64,000 nt of DNA from Thetidibacter halocola (GCF_018224955.1 NZ_JAGTUU010000007.1:124001-188000); one strand, 5' to 3'. Shown: positions 26,763 through 38,315, counted from the first letter of the stretch. The notes: generated from the letters alone by a model not told the origin. Program-made: numbers and translations.

Positions 26763-26792
26763 TAGACAAATTCAAAAGACTGAATATATAAG
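26763..26792 (+). promoter_or_regulatory. Promoter with SqrR/BigR-type operator upstream of the SulP gene
   Basis: TAGACA (26763-26768), 18 bases, TATAAG (26787-26792), with the operator ATTCAAAAGACTGAAT (26770-26785) between them. Its position relative to the -35 and -10 is exactly the same as at 24957-24986. This suggests the same repressor controls both genes. Confidence 0.75.
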
Positions 26793-26842
26793 CCGCACAT
26801 GCGCAGGGGCCGAGTCGGGCCCAGTGGAACAGGATACCCGCC

Positions 26843-28609
26843 ATGACCCTTCCAAAGATCCGGCTTCGCCAGTATCTGCCCATCCTGGATTGGGCTCCTA
26901 AGTACGACCGCGACACCGCTACTTCGGACCTCGTGGCCGCCGTGATCGTGACGATCATGCTGATCCCGCAATCGCTGGCCTATGCGTTGCTGGCCGGGCT
27001 GCCGCCGGAGATGGGGCTTTATGCCTCGATCCTGCCACTGGTGGCCTACGCGATCTTCGGCACCTCGCGCGCGCTGGCCGTCGGGCCGGTGGCCGTGGTC
27101 TCGCTGATGACCGCTGCCGCCATCGGTAACCTCGGCCTGACCGACCCGGCGCAGATCGCGATTGCGGCGGGCACGCTGGCCTTCATCTCTGGTGTCATGC
27201 TGACCGTGATGGGCGTGTTGAAACTGGGCGCGCTGGCGAATTTCCTGTCGCACCCGGTGATCGCAGGTTTCATCACCGCCTCGGGCGTTCTGATCGCGGC
27301 AAGCCAGCTCAAGCATATCTTCGGCGTGAAGGTGTCCGGCCACACCCTGCCCGAGGTGCTGGGATCGTTGCTGGAAAACCAGGGCGATACCAACGTCATC
27401 ACGCTGTTCATCGGGGTCAGTGCCACGGCCTTCCTCTTCTGGGTGCGCAAGGGGCTGAAACCGCTGCTGATCTCGACGGGGATGAAGCCGCGCCTCGCCG
27501 ATATCCTGGCCAAGGCCGGGCCGGTGGGCGCCGTGGTCGTCACCACGCTGGCGACCTGGGGCTTTGGCCTGGCCGACAAGGGCGTGTCGATCGTCGGGTC
27601 GGTGCCCATGGGCCTGCCGCCGCTGACCATGCCCAGCCTGTCGCCGGACCTGTGGTCGCAGCTGTTCCTTTCGGCGCTGCTGATCTCGATCATCGGCTTT
27701 GTCGAATCCGTCTCGGTCGCGCAGACCCTGGCCGCCAAGAAACGCCAGCGCATCGTTCCCGACCAGGAGTTGATCGGTCTCGGCACCTCGAACATCGCGG
27801 CGGCGATCTCGGGCGGCTATCCGGTGACGGGTGGTTTCGCGCGCTCGGTGGTGAATTTCGACGCAGGCGCCGAGACGCCGGCGGCGGGCGCCTTCACCGC
27901 CGTGGGCATCCTGTTCGCCGCGCTGCTGCTGACGCCGCTGATCTACTTCCTGCCGACCGCGACGCTGGCCGCGACGATCATCGTCGCCGTGCTGTCGCTG
28001 GTCGATTTCTCGATCCTGTTCAAGGCATGGTCCTATTCCAAGGTCGACTTTGCCGCCGTCGCCGCGACCATCGTCCTGACACTTGGTTTCGGCGTCGAGA
28101 TCGGCGTTTCCGCGGGGGTGCTGATCTCGATCGGCCTGCACCTCTACAAGACCTCGCGCCCGCATATCGCCGAAGAGGGGCTGGTGCCCGGCACCCAGCA
28201 TTTCCGCAATATCCACCGCCACAAGGTCGAGACCTTTGCCCACGCGGTGACGCTGCGGATCGACGAGAGCCTGTATTTCGCCAATGCCCGCTTCCTCGAG
28301 GATTACATCCTCGACCGTGTCGCACGGGACAAGGCGCTGCGCCACGTCGTGCTGCATTGCGCCGCGGTGAACGAGATCGACATGAGCGCGCTGGAAACGC
28401 TGGAAGAGGTGAACCGCCGCCTGCGCGAGACCGGGATCAGCCTGCACCTGTCCGAGGTCAAGGGCCCGGTGATGGACCGGCTGAAGCGGTCGCATTTCCT
28501 GGACGACCTGTCGGGCTCTGTCTTTCTATCACAATATGACGCCTGGCAGGCGCTGAAGGCCGACGGCAGGGCCGATCCCGAAGCGACAGAACGTCTGGCG
28601 GCGCAGTAG
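26843..28609 (+). CDS. SulP-family anion transporter with STAS domain
   Basis: A 588-residue inner-membrane transporter. About 12 helices occupy residues 30-420, with the SulP motif IPQSLAYALLAGLPPEMGLY near residue 42 and GGYPVTGGFARSVVNFDAG near 325. A cytosolic STAS domain follows from about 450 (NEIDMSALETLEEVNRRL). SulP proteins carry sulfate, sulfite, bicarbonate or other anions. Regulation by a sulfide-type operator points to a sulfur oxyanion, possibly export of oxidation products, but this is inference. The gene ends at a shared terminator with serA. Confidence 0.93.
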   Translation: MTLPKIRLRQYLPILDWAPKYDRDTATSDLVAAVIVTIMLIPQSLAYALLAGLPPEMGLYASILPLVAYAIFGTSRALAVGPVAVVSLMTAAAIGNLGLTDPAQIAIAAGTLAFISGVMLTVMGVLKLGALANFLSHPVIAGFITASGVLIAASQLKHIFGVKVSGHTLPEVLGSLLENQGDTNVITLFIGVSATAFLFWVRKGLKPLLISTGMKPRLADILAKAGPVGAVVVTTLATWGFGLADKGVSIVGSVPMGLPPLTMPSLSPDLWSQLFLSALLISIIGFVESVSVAQTLAAKKRQRIVPDQELIGLGTSNIAAAISGGYPVTGGFARSVVNFDAGAETPAAGAFTAVGILFAALLLTPLIYFLPTATLAATIIVAVLSLVDFSILFKAWSYSKVDFAAVAATIVLTLGFGVEIGVSAGVLISIGLHLYKTSRPHIAEEGLVPGTQHFRNIHRHKVETFAHAVTLRIDESLYFANARFLEDYILDRVARDKALRHVVLHCAAVNEIDMSALETLEEVNRRLRETGISLHLSEVKGPVMDRLKRSHFLDDLSGSVFLSQYDAWQALKADGRADPEATERLAAQ

Positions 28610-28655
28610 CGACGCGCATCGTCGCGGGCGTTTCGTAGCACGACAGGATATGAAA

Positions 28656-28684
28656 AAGGCGCCGTCCCGATGGGGCGGCGCCTT
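28656..28684. terminator. Bidirectional terminator between the SulP gene and serA
   Basis: AAGGCGCCGTCCC (28656-28668) pairs with GGGGCGGCGCCTT (28672-28684), loop GAT, with a run of A before and of T after. It can end transcripts from both convergent genes. Confidence 0.9.
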
Positions 28685-28707
28685 TTCGCTGCGTGTGTGG
28701 CCTGGCC

Positions 28708-30303
28708 TCAGGCGACGTCGAATTCCAGCGGCTTGATCTGCTGGAACAGGCCCGTTGCCTTCAGGTCGGCGATGGCCTGCATGGGCATCGGTTCGTCGAT
28801 GTAGAGCAGGGCGATGGCCTCGCCCTTGGCCTCTTTCCGACCGAGGGTGAAATTCGCGATGTTCACGCCATGCTTGCCGCAGGTCATGCCCAGCGTGCCG
28901 ATGATGCCCGGCACGTCCTCGTTGGTGGTATAGACCATGTGGCGGCCGACCTCGGCGTCGATGTTGATGCCCTTGATCTGGATGAAGCGGGGCTTGCCGT
29001 CGCTGAACACGGTGCCCGCAATGGACCGCTCGCGCTTGTCCGTCACGACCGTGACCTTGATGTAGCCCTCGAATGCGCCGGTCTGGGTCTGGTTGGTGGT
29101 GCTGATCTGGATGCCGCGTTCCTTGGCGATCAGCGGGGCCGAGACCATGTTCACCTCACTGCTGATCGGCTTCATGATGCCGGCGATCAGCGAGCAATTC
29201 AGCGCCTCGAGGTTCATCTCGGCAGCATAGCCATCGTAAAGCACGTTGATCGCCTTGATCGGTTCCTCGGTCATCTGGCCGATGAAAGCGCCCAGGTGAT
29301 CGGCCAGCTTGATCCAGGGGCCCATGATCTTGGCCTCTTCGGCGGTGACGCTGGGCATGTTCAGCGCGTTCTGCACGGCGCCGGTCAGCAGGTAGTCGGC
29401 CATCTGCTCGGCCACCTGAAGGGCGACATTCTCTTGCGCCTCGGTGGTCGAGGCGCCGAGATGCGGCGTGCAGACCACGTTGGGCAGGCCGAACAGCGGG
29501 TTTTCCGTCGCCGGTTCCACCGCGAACACGTCAAAGGCCGCGCCGGCGACATGACCGGATTTCAGCAGGTCGGCCAGCGCCTCTTCGTCGACCAGACCGC
29601 CGCGGGCGCAGTTGATGATGCGCACGCCCTTCTTGGTCTTGGCGAGGTTCTCGCGGCCGAGGATGTTGCGGGTCTGCTCGGTCAGTGGAACGTGCAGGGT
29701 GATGAAATCGGAGCGCTTGAGCAACTCGTCCAGCTCGACCTTCTCGATCTGCATCTGCTGGGCCCGTTCCTCGCCGAGGAAGGGATCGTAGGCGATGACC
29801 TTCATCTTGAGGCCGCGGGCGCGGTCGCAGACGATGCCGCCAATGTTGCCCGCGCCGATCACGCCCAGCGTCTTGCCGGTCAGTTCGACACCCATGAAGG
29901 CGTTCTTTTCCCACTTCCCCGCATGGGTCGAGGCACTGGCCTCGGGGATCTGGCGTGCCACGGCGAACATCAGCGCGATGGCGTGTTCGGCGGTAGTGAT
30001 CATGTTGCCGAACGGGGTGTTCATGACGATCACGCCCTTCTTCGAGGCCGCGTCCTTGTCGATGTTGTCGGTGCCGATCCCGGCCCGACCGATCACCTTG
30101 AGGTTGGTGGCGTGCTCGAGGATCGACGGCGTGACCTTGGTCGCCGAGCGGATGGCGAGACCGTCATACTGGCCGATGACCTGGGCCAGCTTTTCCTTGT
30201 CCTTGCCCAGTTCGGGCATGAAATCCACGTCGATGCCGCGATCGCGGAAGATCTGCACGGCGGCGTCGGAGAGCTTGTCGGAGATGAGAACCTTGGGAGC
30301 CAT
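28708..30303 (-). CDS. serA: D-3-phosphoglycerate dehydrogenase
   Basis: A 531-residue long-form SerA, oxidising 3-phosphoglycerate to phosphohydroxypyruvate with NAD, the first step of serine synthesis. The NAD-binding fold has GVIGAGNIGG near residue 143, and catalytic regions include INCARGGLVDEEAL and TPHLGASTTEAQ. An intervening substrate-binding domain and a C-terminal ACT domain from about 455 fit feedback regulation by serine. It is downstream of serC on the same strand, separated by about 105 bases holding an inverted GC-rich repeat pair. Confidence 0.97.
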   Translation of the reverse strand: MAPKVLISDKLSDAAVQIFRDRGIDVDFMPELGKDKEKLAQVIGQYDGLAIRSATKVTPSILEHATNLKVIGRAGIGTDNIDKDAASKKGVIVMNTPFGNMITTAEHAIALMFAVARQIPEASASTHAGKWEKNAFMGVELTGKTLGVIGAGNIGGIVCDRARGLKMKVIAYDPFLGEERAQQMQIEKVELDELLKRSDFITLHVPLTEQTRNILGRENLAKTKKGVRIINCARGGLVDEEALADLLKSGHVAGAAFDVFAVEPATENPLFGLPNVVCTPHLGASTTEAQENVALQVAEQMADYLLTGAVQNALNMPSVTAEEAKIMGPWIKLADHLGAFIGQMTEEPIKAINVLYDGYAAEMNLEALNCSLIAGIMKPISSEVNMVSAPLIAKERGIQISTTNQTQTGAFEGYIKVTVVTDKRERSIAGTVFSDGKPRFIQIKGINIDAEVGRHMVYTTNEDVPGIIGTLGMTCGKHGVNIANFTLGRKEAKGEAIALLYIDEPMPMQAIADLKATGLFQQIKPLEFDVA

Positions 30304-30335
30304 TGGGTTAGTCCTTTGGATATGTCGGGAGGGAG

Positions 30336-30403
30336 GGGCGGGGGTGAAACCCCGCCCTACGATCTGTGAAAACGATTGGTAGGGCGGGGTTATCTACCCC
30401 GCC
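30336..30403. repeat. Pair of GC-rich palindromes between serC and serA
   Basis: The first unit is GGGCGGGG (30336-30343), loop, CCCCGCCC (30350-30357). The second is GGCGGGGT (30383-30390), loop, ACCCCGCC (30396-30403). Read on opposite strands, both start with GTAGGGCGGGGTT, so they are an inverted pair of the same element. Related palindromes occur at 35373-35394 and 57303-57326. They may attenuate or stabilise the serC-serA mRNA. Confidence 0.65.
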
Positions 30404-30409
30404 TTGCGC

Positions 30410-31564
<1,155 letters not shown>

Positions 31565-31582
31565 GTAGCCTAACCTTCCAGA

Positions 31583-31625
31583 TAGATGCCCCTCGTTGGG
31601 GAGGGGTGTCCCACGGACGCATCTA
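31583..31625 (-). ncRNA. serC-type leader RNA motif
   Basis: Reading the minus strand, TAGATGC (31625-31619) pairs with GCATCTA (31589-31583) and encloses two hairpins: GTCC-GTG-GGAC, and CCCTC-CCCAAC-GAGGG. This three-way junction sits about 20 bases before the serC start. The serC motif is a known candidate cis-regulatory RNA upstream of serC-serA operons in alphaproteobacteria, which matches the position and overall shape. The identification is by eye only; no ligand is known. Confidence 0.65.
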
Positions 31626-31772
31626 CGAGAGTCGCTGGAGGCGCACAAGTCGGAAAATGGGCGCATTCGGTCGCATCCAGGCGACGCGGCGACCGGCGTG
31701 GAGCGGATCGGAAACCGGCGCGACGGATAGCGCTCTGCGCCTGTCCCGGATTGCATCCGGAAAGAGGCAGGC

Positions 31773-32342
31773 TCAGAGGTTCTTCAGTCCACCTTCGGCG
31801 AAATCCGCGGCGAGGGCGGCGAACTCGGCACGGCTGAGGCCCTTGCCCGGACGGTGCCACTGGTAGACCCAGTTGAGGATGCCGAAGACCGTCATCGTGG
31901 CGGCGCGCAGGCGGTCGCCCCTCAGGTCGGGGCGCTGGATTTGCAGAGCGCCGGACATGAGGCGGACAAGGTGGCGCTGCTTTTCGAGGATCGGCGCGCG
32001 CAGGGCGTCGGGCAGGGTGTTCAACGATTCGAGTTGCAGCTTGTGCTCGGCGTCGGCGTGTTCGAACGCCTCGAGCAGGGCGGCGATCAGGGCGCGCAGG
32101 CCATCCGGCGCCGCGGCCTCTGCGCGGGTGACGACATCCTGGTAATGGCTGTCGAGGATGTCGTGCAGCAGCGCCTCCTTGCTGTCGTAATAGTGGTAGA
32201 GCAGCGCCTTGGACACGCCGCAAGCCCTGGCCGCGCCGGCCATGGACGCGCGGTCGAAACCATGCGCGGCGAAGTATTGCGCCGAGCCATCGCGCAGCGC
32301 GTCGCGCTTTTCCGAATGGTCATGGGCTAGGCCACGCGGCAT
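31773..32342 (-). CDS. TetR-family regulator of the phenylacetate cluster
   Basis: A 189-residue TetR protein with an N-terminal HTH ([37 protein letters not shown]). The C-terminal helical ligand domain is without known motifs. It is 3 bases downstream of paaK on the same strand, so it is probably the last gene of the paaI-thiolase-paaK unit and acts as a PaaR-like repressor responding to phenylacetyl-CoA. A candidate operator lies at 35320-35331. Confidence 0.88.
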   Translation of the reverse strand: MPRGLAHDHSEKRDALRDGSAQYFAAHGFDRASMAGAARACGVSKALLYHYYDSKEALLHDILDSHYQDVVTRAEAAAPDGLRALIAALLEAFEHADAEHKLQLESLNTLPDALRAPILEKQRHLVRLMSGALQIQRPDLRGDRLRAATMTVFGILNWVYQWHRPGKGLSRAEFAALAADFAEGGLKNL

Positions 32343-32345
32343 GGG

Positions 32346-33650
32346 TCAGCCCTTGGGCCGGTTGTCGACGATGCGCACCGCCTTGCCTTGGCTGCGGGCG
32401 ACGCCACCGGGGTCGGTCACGCTGACCTTGACCGAGACGCCGACAACCTGCTTGATCTTCGCCGCCAGGTCGCGCCCCGCCTCGGGGCCCGAGCCGGCCG
32501 TGTGCGGCCAGGGTTCAACCAGCACGGTCATGACGTCCTTGTGGTCGAGCCGGTCCAGTTGCAGCTGGAAATGCGGGGCGAGGGCCGGCACCGTCATCAG
32601 CTGTTCCTCGATCTGGGTCGGGAAGACGTTGACGCCGCGCAGGATGATCATGTCGTCCGACCGCCCCGTGACCTTTTCCATCCGGCGCATGCTGCGGGCC
32701 GTGCCGGGCATCAGGCGAGTCAGGTCGCGGGTGCGGTAGCGGATAATCGGAAACGCCTGTTTCGTCAGGCTGGTGAACACCAGTTCGCCCAGTTCGCCGT
32801 CGGGCAGGACCGCGCCGGTCTCGGGGTCGATGATCTCGGGGTAGAAGTGATCCTCCCAAATGTGCAGCCCATCCTTGGTCTCGACGCATTCGTTGGCGAC
32901 ACCCGGCCCCATGACCTCGGACAGGCCGTAGATGTCGACAGCGTGCATGTCGAAGGCCTGTTCGATCTCGCGGCGCATTGCGTTTGTCCAGGGTTCCGCG
33001 CCGAAGATGCCAACTTTGAGCGGGCTTTGCCGCGGGTCGCGCCCCTGTTCCTTGTATTCGTCGATGATCGACAGCGCGTAGGAGGGGGTCACGGTGATGC
33101 CGGTCGCGCCGAAATCCTCGATCAGGCGAACCTGGCGCTGGGTCATCCCGCCGGAGATCGGCACCGTGGTCAGGCCCAGCTTGTCGGCGCCAAGATGGAT
33201 GCCGAGGCCCCCTGTGAACAGGCCGTAGCCATAGGCGTTGTGCAGTATGTCGCCGGGTCTCAGGCCGGAGGCGCGCAGGGATCGCGCGACGACCGTGGCC
33301 CAGGTGTCGAGGTCGCGCTCGGTGTAGCCTACCACGGTCGGCTGGCCCGTGGTGCCTGAGGAGGCATGGATGCGTTTAATCCGGTCGCGCGGGACGGCGA
33401 ACATGCCGAAGGGGTAGTTGTCGCGCAGGTCGCCTTTCACCGTGAAGGGGAACTTCGCGAGGTCTTCGAGGGAGTTGAGGTCGTCCGGGTGAACGCCCGC
33501 TTTGTCGAAACTGGCCTTGTAGAAAGGCACGTTGTCATAGGCGTGGCGCAGCGACCATTTCATGCGCTCGAGCTGCAACGCCGCGATTTCGTCGCGCGAG
33601 GCAATCTCGATGGGTTCGAGGCTGTCGCGAGCCGGTGTCAGGTCTTCCAT
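32346..33650 (-). CDS. paaK: Phenylacetate-CoA ligase
   Basis: A 434-residue ANL-family ligase that makes phenylacetyl-CoA from phenylacetate, ATP and CoA, the first step of aerobic phenylacetate breakdown. Visible motifs are the N-terminal PFYKASFDKAGVHPDDL, the AMP/phosphate-binding loop ASSGTTGQPTVVGYT near residue 92, GLSEVMGPGVANEC and RTRDLTRLMPG. The C-terminal domain carries GRSDDMIILRGVNVFP, all as in PaaK. It lies with thiolase, paaI and tetR on the minus strand. Confidence 0.96.
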   Translation of the reverse strand: MEDLTPARDSLEPIEIASRDEIAALQLERMKWSLRHAYDNVPFYKASFDKAGVHPDDLNSLEDLAKFPFTVKGDLRDNYPFGMFAVPRDRIKRIHASSGTTGQPTVVGYTERDLDTWATVVARSLRASGLRPGDILHNAYGYGLFTGGLGIHLGADKLGLTTVPISGGMTQRQVRLIEDFGATGITVTPSYALSIIDEYKEQGRDPRQSPLKVGIFGAEPWTNAMRREIEQAFDMHAVDIYGLSEVMGPGVANECVETKDGLHIWEDHFYPEIIDPETGAVLPDGELGELVFTSLTKQAFPIIRYRTRDLTRLMPGTARSMRRMEKVTGRSDDMIILRGVNVFPTQIEEQLMTVPALAPHFQLQLDRLDHKDVMTVLVEPWPHTAGSGPEAGRDLAAKIKQVVGVSVKVSVTDPGGVARSQGKAVRIVDNRPKG

Positions 33651-33669
33651 GCTGTCCTCCCTCCGCGCG

Positions 33670-34846
<1,177 letters not shown>

Positions 34847-34854
<8 letters not shown>

Positions 34855-35284
34855 CTGGGGTCTCCTCGAAATTCTGGCCCTTGATGGTGCGTGACAGGCC
34901 GCGCATCAGGGCGACGGTGCGGCCATCCGCACCCGTCACCGTGACGTCGTAGATGCCGGAGCGGCCGGTCTTTGACGTCTCCTGACAGGTGGCGGTCAGG
35001 CGTTCGCCGGGCTTGCCGGGGGACAGGAAGGTGATCTGGTTCTGCTGCGCGACTGTCACCTGGTTGTAGCTGTTGCAGGCAAAGGCAAACGCGCTGTCGG
35101 CGAGGGTGAAGATGAATCCGCCATGACAGATGCGGTGCCCGTTCAGGTGCCGATCCTCGACCGTCATCGACAGCACGGCGCGGCCGGGCGTTATTTCGTC
35201 GATGCGCATGCCCATCTGCTGGCTGGCGGTGTCGGTCGCCCACATCGCTTCGGCCGAGCGCCGGGCGCGGTCTTGTGGTGTCAT
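34847..35284 (-). CDS. paaI: Hydroxyphenylacetyl-CoA thioesterase
   Basis: A 145-residue hotdog-fold thioesterase. The segment [20 protein letters not shown] near residue 48 is the PaaI signature with the active-site HGG region. In the pathway it removes dead-end CoA thioesters to free CoA. It has a strong GGGAGG ribosome binding site, and its promoter region is shared with divergent paaZ. Confidence 0.93.
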
Positions 35285-35319
35285 GGTGGTCCTCCCTGCC
35301 GCTGACGATGCACAAAGCC

Positions 35320-35331
35320 GACCGAACGGTC
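35320..35331. promoter_or_regulatory. Candidate TetR-type operator in the paaI-paaZ divergent region
   Basis: The inverted repeat GACCG-AA-CGGTC (35320-35331) lies 36 bases upstream of paaI and 92 upstream of paaZ. Arms of this sort (GACCGNNCGGTC) are typical of TetR regulators that control acyl-CoA catabolic genes. It is therefore a fair candidate site for the product of the gene at 31773. Confidence 0.55.
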
Positions 35332-35372
35332 AAGTCTGTTGCAAACGGGCGTGATCTGGCGCAGCATCCTGC

Positions 35373-35394
35373 GGGGACGGGTCAAACCCGCCCC
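35373..35394. repeat. GC-rich palindrome upstream of paaZ
   Basis: GGGGACGGGT (35373-35382) pairs with ACCCGCCCC (35386-35394) apart from one bulged A, loop CAA. It is similar to the palindromes between serC and serA and after ctpA, and lies in the paaZ leader. Confidence 0.45.
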
Positions 35395-35422
35395 ACGACA
35401 GGTCCGGACGGGAGGAGAGGGT

Positions 35423-37444
35423 ATGGCGATCATAGAACCGGCAAGCTACGCGGCAGGTCACTGGGTCGGGCCGGGGGGCGACGCGCGCCTTGTGCATGGT
35501 CCGGTGGACGGGGCTGCGATTGCCCGGACCGGTGGTGCGCCGCTGGATTTCGGCGCGATGATCGAGTTTGCCGTGACCCGGGGCGGCCCTGCCTTGCGGG
35601 CGATGACCTTTCACGAGCGGGCCAAGATGCTCAAGGCGCTGGCGGCCTATATCGCCGAGCGAAAGGAGACGCTTTACGCCCTCAACCCGCTGACCGGGGC
35701 CACGCGCAAGGATGGCGCGGTCGATATCGAGGGCGGCATCATCACCATGTCGGTCATCGCCTCGAAGGGGCGGCGCGAGATGCCGGATGGGAATGTCTAT
35801 GTCGATGGCGCGCTCGAGCAGATCAGCCGCAAGGGCAGTTTCCTCGCCCAGCACATCGCGGTGCCGTTGCGGGGCGTCGCGGTGCACATCAACGCGTTCA
35901 ACTTTCCGGTCTGGGGGATGCTCGAGAAACTGGCGCCGACGCTGCTGGCGGGAATGCCCGCCATCGTGAAGCCCGCGACGCAGACCTGCTACCTGACAGA
36001 GGCCTGTTTCCGCCTGATCGTCGAGTCGGGTCTGGTGCCCGAAGGCGCGGTGCAACTGGTCATCGGCGGCACGGGCGACCTGCTGGACCGGTTGGCTGCG
36101 CAGGACGTGGTCAGCTTTACAGGGTCGGCCGAAACTGCCTTGCACCTGCGGGGCAAGCCAAACCTGCTGCGCCACTCGGTGCGGTTCATGGCGGAACAGG
36201 ACAGCCTGAATGCCTCGGTCCTGGGCCCGGACGTGACGCCGGACAGTCCGGAATTCGACCTGTTCGTGAAACAGGCGGCCACAGAGATCACCGTCAAGGC
36301 GGGCCAGAAATGCACCGCGATCCGGCGGATCATCGTGCCGCAAGCCCTCCTTGACCCGGTGGCGCAAGCGCTGTCGGCGCGGCTGCGGCAGACGACCATC
36401 GGCGACCCCTCGGGCGATGTGCGCATGGGGTGCCTCGCCTCCGAGGCGCAGCGCGGGGATGTCGCGGCCCGGGTGGCGCAACTGCGGCAAGAGGCGCGCG
36501 TGGTGCTGGACGAAACCGGTTTCGAGATGCCGAACGGACCGGGCTTTTTCGCGCCCACGCTGCTGGCCTGCGACGACCCCGACGCCGGGCAGGCCGTGCA
36601 TTCGGTCGAGGCTTTTGGCCCGGTGTCCACCCTGATGCCCTATCGCGACCTGCCCCATGCGGCGGCTCTGGCGAACCGGGGCGGCGGGTCGCTGGTCACG
36701 TCGCTGGTCACGCAGGACCCGCAGGTCGCGCGCGCCATGGTGCTGGAAAGCGCCGCCTGGCATGGACGTCTCTACATCATCGACCGCGACTCGATGGCCG
36801 AGGCGACAGGCCACGGCGCGCCGCTGCCGCATCTGGTGCATGGGGGCCCTGGCCGCGCGGGCGGGGGCGAGGAACTGGGCGGCGTCCGGGGCGTACTGCA
36901 CTACATGCAGCGCACCGCCGTGCAGGGCGGCCCGGACGTGCTGACCGCCGTCACCGGCCAATGGGTTCCTGGCGCACGTCAGATCGAAGGCCCGGCGCAT
37001 CCGTTCCAGCGCACCTATCACGAGTTGCAGATCGGCGAGACCATCACCACCGACAGCCGCATCGTCACGCTGGCGGATATCGAGCATTTCGCCCGGTTCA
37101 CTGGCGATACCTTCTATGCCCACATGGACGAGGAAGCCGCACGCGCCAACCCGTTCTTCCCCGGTCGCGTGGCGCATGGCTACCTGCTGCTGAGTTTCGC
37201 GGCGGGGCTGTTCGTGCAGCCGGATCCGGGGCCGGTCCTGGCCAATACCGGTCTGAATGCGCTGAGTTTCCAGAAACCTGTCAGCCCTGGCGACAGTCTG
37301 CATGTTCGCCTGACGGTCAAGCGCAAGACCGGGCGCACCGAGACCTATGGCGAGGTGGCCTGGAACGCGACGCTGTTCAACCAGGACGCCGAGCAGGTGG
37401 CGGAATACGAGTTGCTGACGATGGTGGCCTACGACCGGGCGTGA
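35423..37444 (+). CDS. paaZ: Bifunctional oxepin-CoA hydrolase / dehydrosuberyl-CoA semialdehyde dehydrogenase
   Basis: A 673-residue fusion. Residues 1-520 are an aldehyde dehydrogenase domain with the ring-specific start, an NAD-binding SFTGSAETA near residue 232 and the catalytic cysteine in KAGQKCTAIRR near 296. Residues 535-673 are a MaoC-like R-hydratase domain (FARFTGDTFYAHMDEEAA, GRVAHGYLLLSF). It hydrolyses oxepin-CoA and oxidises the resulting semialdehyde in phenylacetate breakdown. The ATG at 35423 has a GGAGGAGAGG ribosome binding site. It is divergent from paaI. Confidence 0.95.
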   Translation: MAIIEPASYAAGHWVGPGGDARLVHGPVDGAAIARTGGAPLDFGAMIEFAVTRGGPALRAMTFHERAKMLKALAAYIAERKETLYALNPLTGATRKDGAVDIEGGIITMSVIASKGRREMPDGNVYVDGALEQISRKGSFLAQHIAVPLRGVAVHINAFNFPVWGMLEKLAPTLLAGMPAIVKPATQTCYLTEACFRLIVESGLVPEGAVQLVIGGTGDLLDRLAAQDVVSFTGSAETALHLRGKPNLLRHSVRFMAEQDSLNASVLGPDVTPDSPEFDLFVKQAATEITVKAGQKCTAIRRIIVPQALLDPVAQALSARLRQTTIGDPSGDVRMGCLASEAQRGDVAARVAQLRQEARVVLDETGFEMPNGPGFFAPTLLACDDPDAGQAVHSVEAFGPVSTLMPYRDLPHAAALANRGGGSLVTSLVTQDPQVARAMVLESAAWHGRLYIIDRDSMAEATGHGAPLPHLVHGGPGRAGGGEELGGVRGVLHYMQRTAVQGGPDVLTAVTGQWVPGARQIEGPAHPFQRTYHELQIGETITTDSRIVTLADIEHFARFTGDTFYAHMDEEAARANPFFPGRVAHGYLLLSFAAGLFVQPDPGPVLANTGLNALSFQKPVSPGDSLHVRLTVKRKTGRTETYGEVAWNATLFNQDAEQVAEYELLTMVAYDRA

Positions 37445-37486
37445 CGGGGAATTGCGGCTGCTGGAAAAGCGCGTAGACTCAGCGGC

Positions 37487-38284
37487 ATGGACCCGCTTCA
37501 GCCTCTGATCGACACGCTCGACGCCGATGGCCGCCCGCGCGTCTGGTCGCTGGTCGTCACTGTCTTCGGCGACGCGGTGCAGGTGCGCGGCGGGCAGATC
37601 GCCACCGGGCGCCTTAGCCGCCTGCTGGGCCGTATCGGGATCGAGACCGGGGCGCTGCGCACCGCACTGTCGCGCCTTTCTTCTGAAGGCTGGGTGAAGG
37701 GGCGGCGCGAGGGGCGCACCTCGCGCTATACGCTGACGCCAGAGGGGCAGCGCCAGTTTGCCCCTGCCACCGCCCGCATCTACGCGCCACCGCGAACAGA
37801 GCCTGTCCCCGCCTGGGTCTTTGGCGAAGGCGCGCGGCCCGGAGCGCTGTCCGTCGCGGGTGGCTGGCTTGCGCCGGCGCCTGTCGATGCACCGGGTTTC
37901 GCCATCACCGGGCAGTTGTCGACGGGCGCGGCCGAAGCTGTCTGGCAGGCGCTGGACCCGGACCACCGCGTTGCGGTGGATCGGCTGGCCTCGGACTTGG
38001 CGGCGTTGCAGGCGCTGCCAGACACCCCGCTGGACGCCGCCGTGGCGCGGATGCTGCTGGTCCACCGCTGGCGGCGGCTGGTGCTGCGCTGGCCGGAACT
38101 GCCGGCCGACCTGGTGCCCGAGGGCTTCGCCCCGCGTGACCTGCACCGAACCGTGGCCGAGCGTTATGCGGCGCTGGCGCCTCTGTCGGAACGCTGGTTC
38201 GACGAGCCTTGCGACGACCTCGATCCGCTGCCAGCGTCATCAATCGCCTTCGCACGGCGCTTTGGCTCTGCGCAAATGCCTTGA
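37487..38284 (+). CDS. paaX: PaaX-family transcriptional regulator
   Basis: A 265-residue protein with the N-terminal HTH of PaaX (GIETGALRTALSRLSSEGWVKGRREGRTSRY) and the PaaX C-terminal domain (PELPADLVPEGFAPRDLHRTVAERY). PaaX is the GntR-like repressor sensing phenylacetyl-CoA in enterobacteria. The gene lies 42 bases after paaZ. Together with the TetR gene it gives this cluster two candidate regulators. The symbol is by family resemblance. Confidence 0.85.
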   Translation: MDPLQPLIDTLDADGRPRVWSLVVTVFGDAVQVRGGQIATGRLSRLLGRIGIETGALRTALSRLSSEGWVKGRREGRTSRYTLTPEGQRQFAPATARIYAPPRTEPVPAWVFGEGARPGALSVAGGWLAPAPVDAPGFAITGQLSTGAAEAVWQALDPDHRVAVDRLASDLAALQALPDTPLDAAVARMLLVHRWRRLVLRWPELPADLVPEGFAPRDLHRTVAERYAALAPLSERWFDEPCDDLDPLPASSIAFARRFGSAQMP

Positions 38285-38315
38285 TCCGCGGCCGTTTCGG
38301 CGCAACTCTTGAAGC

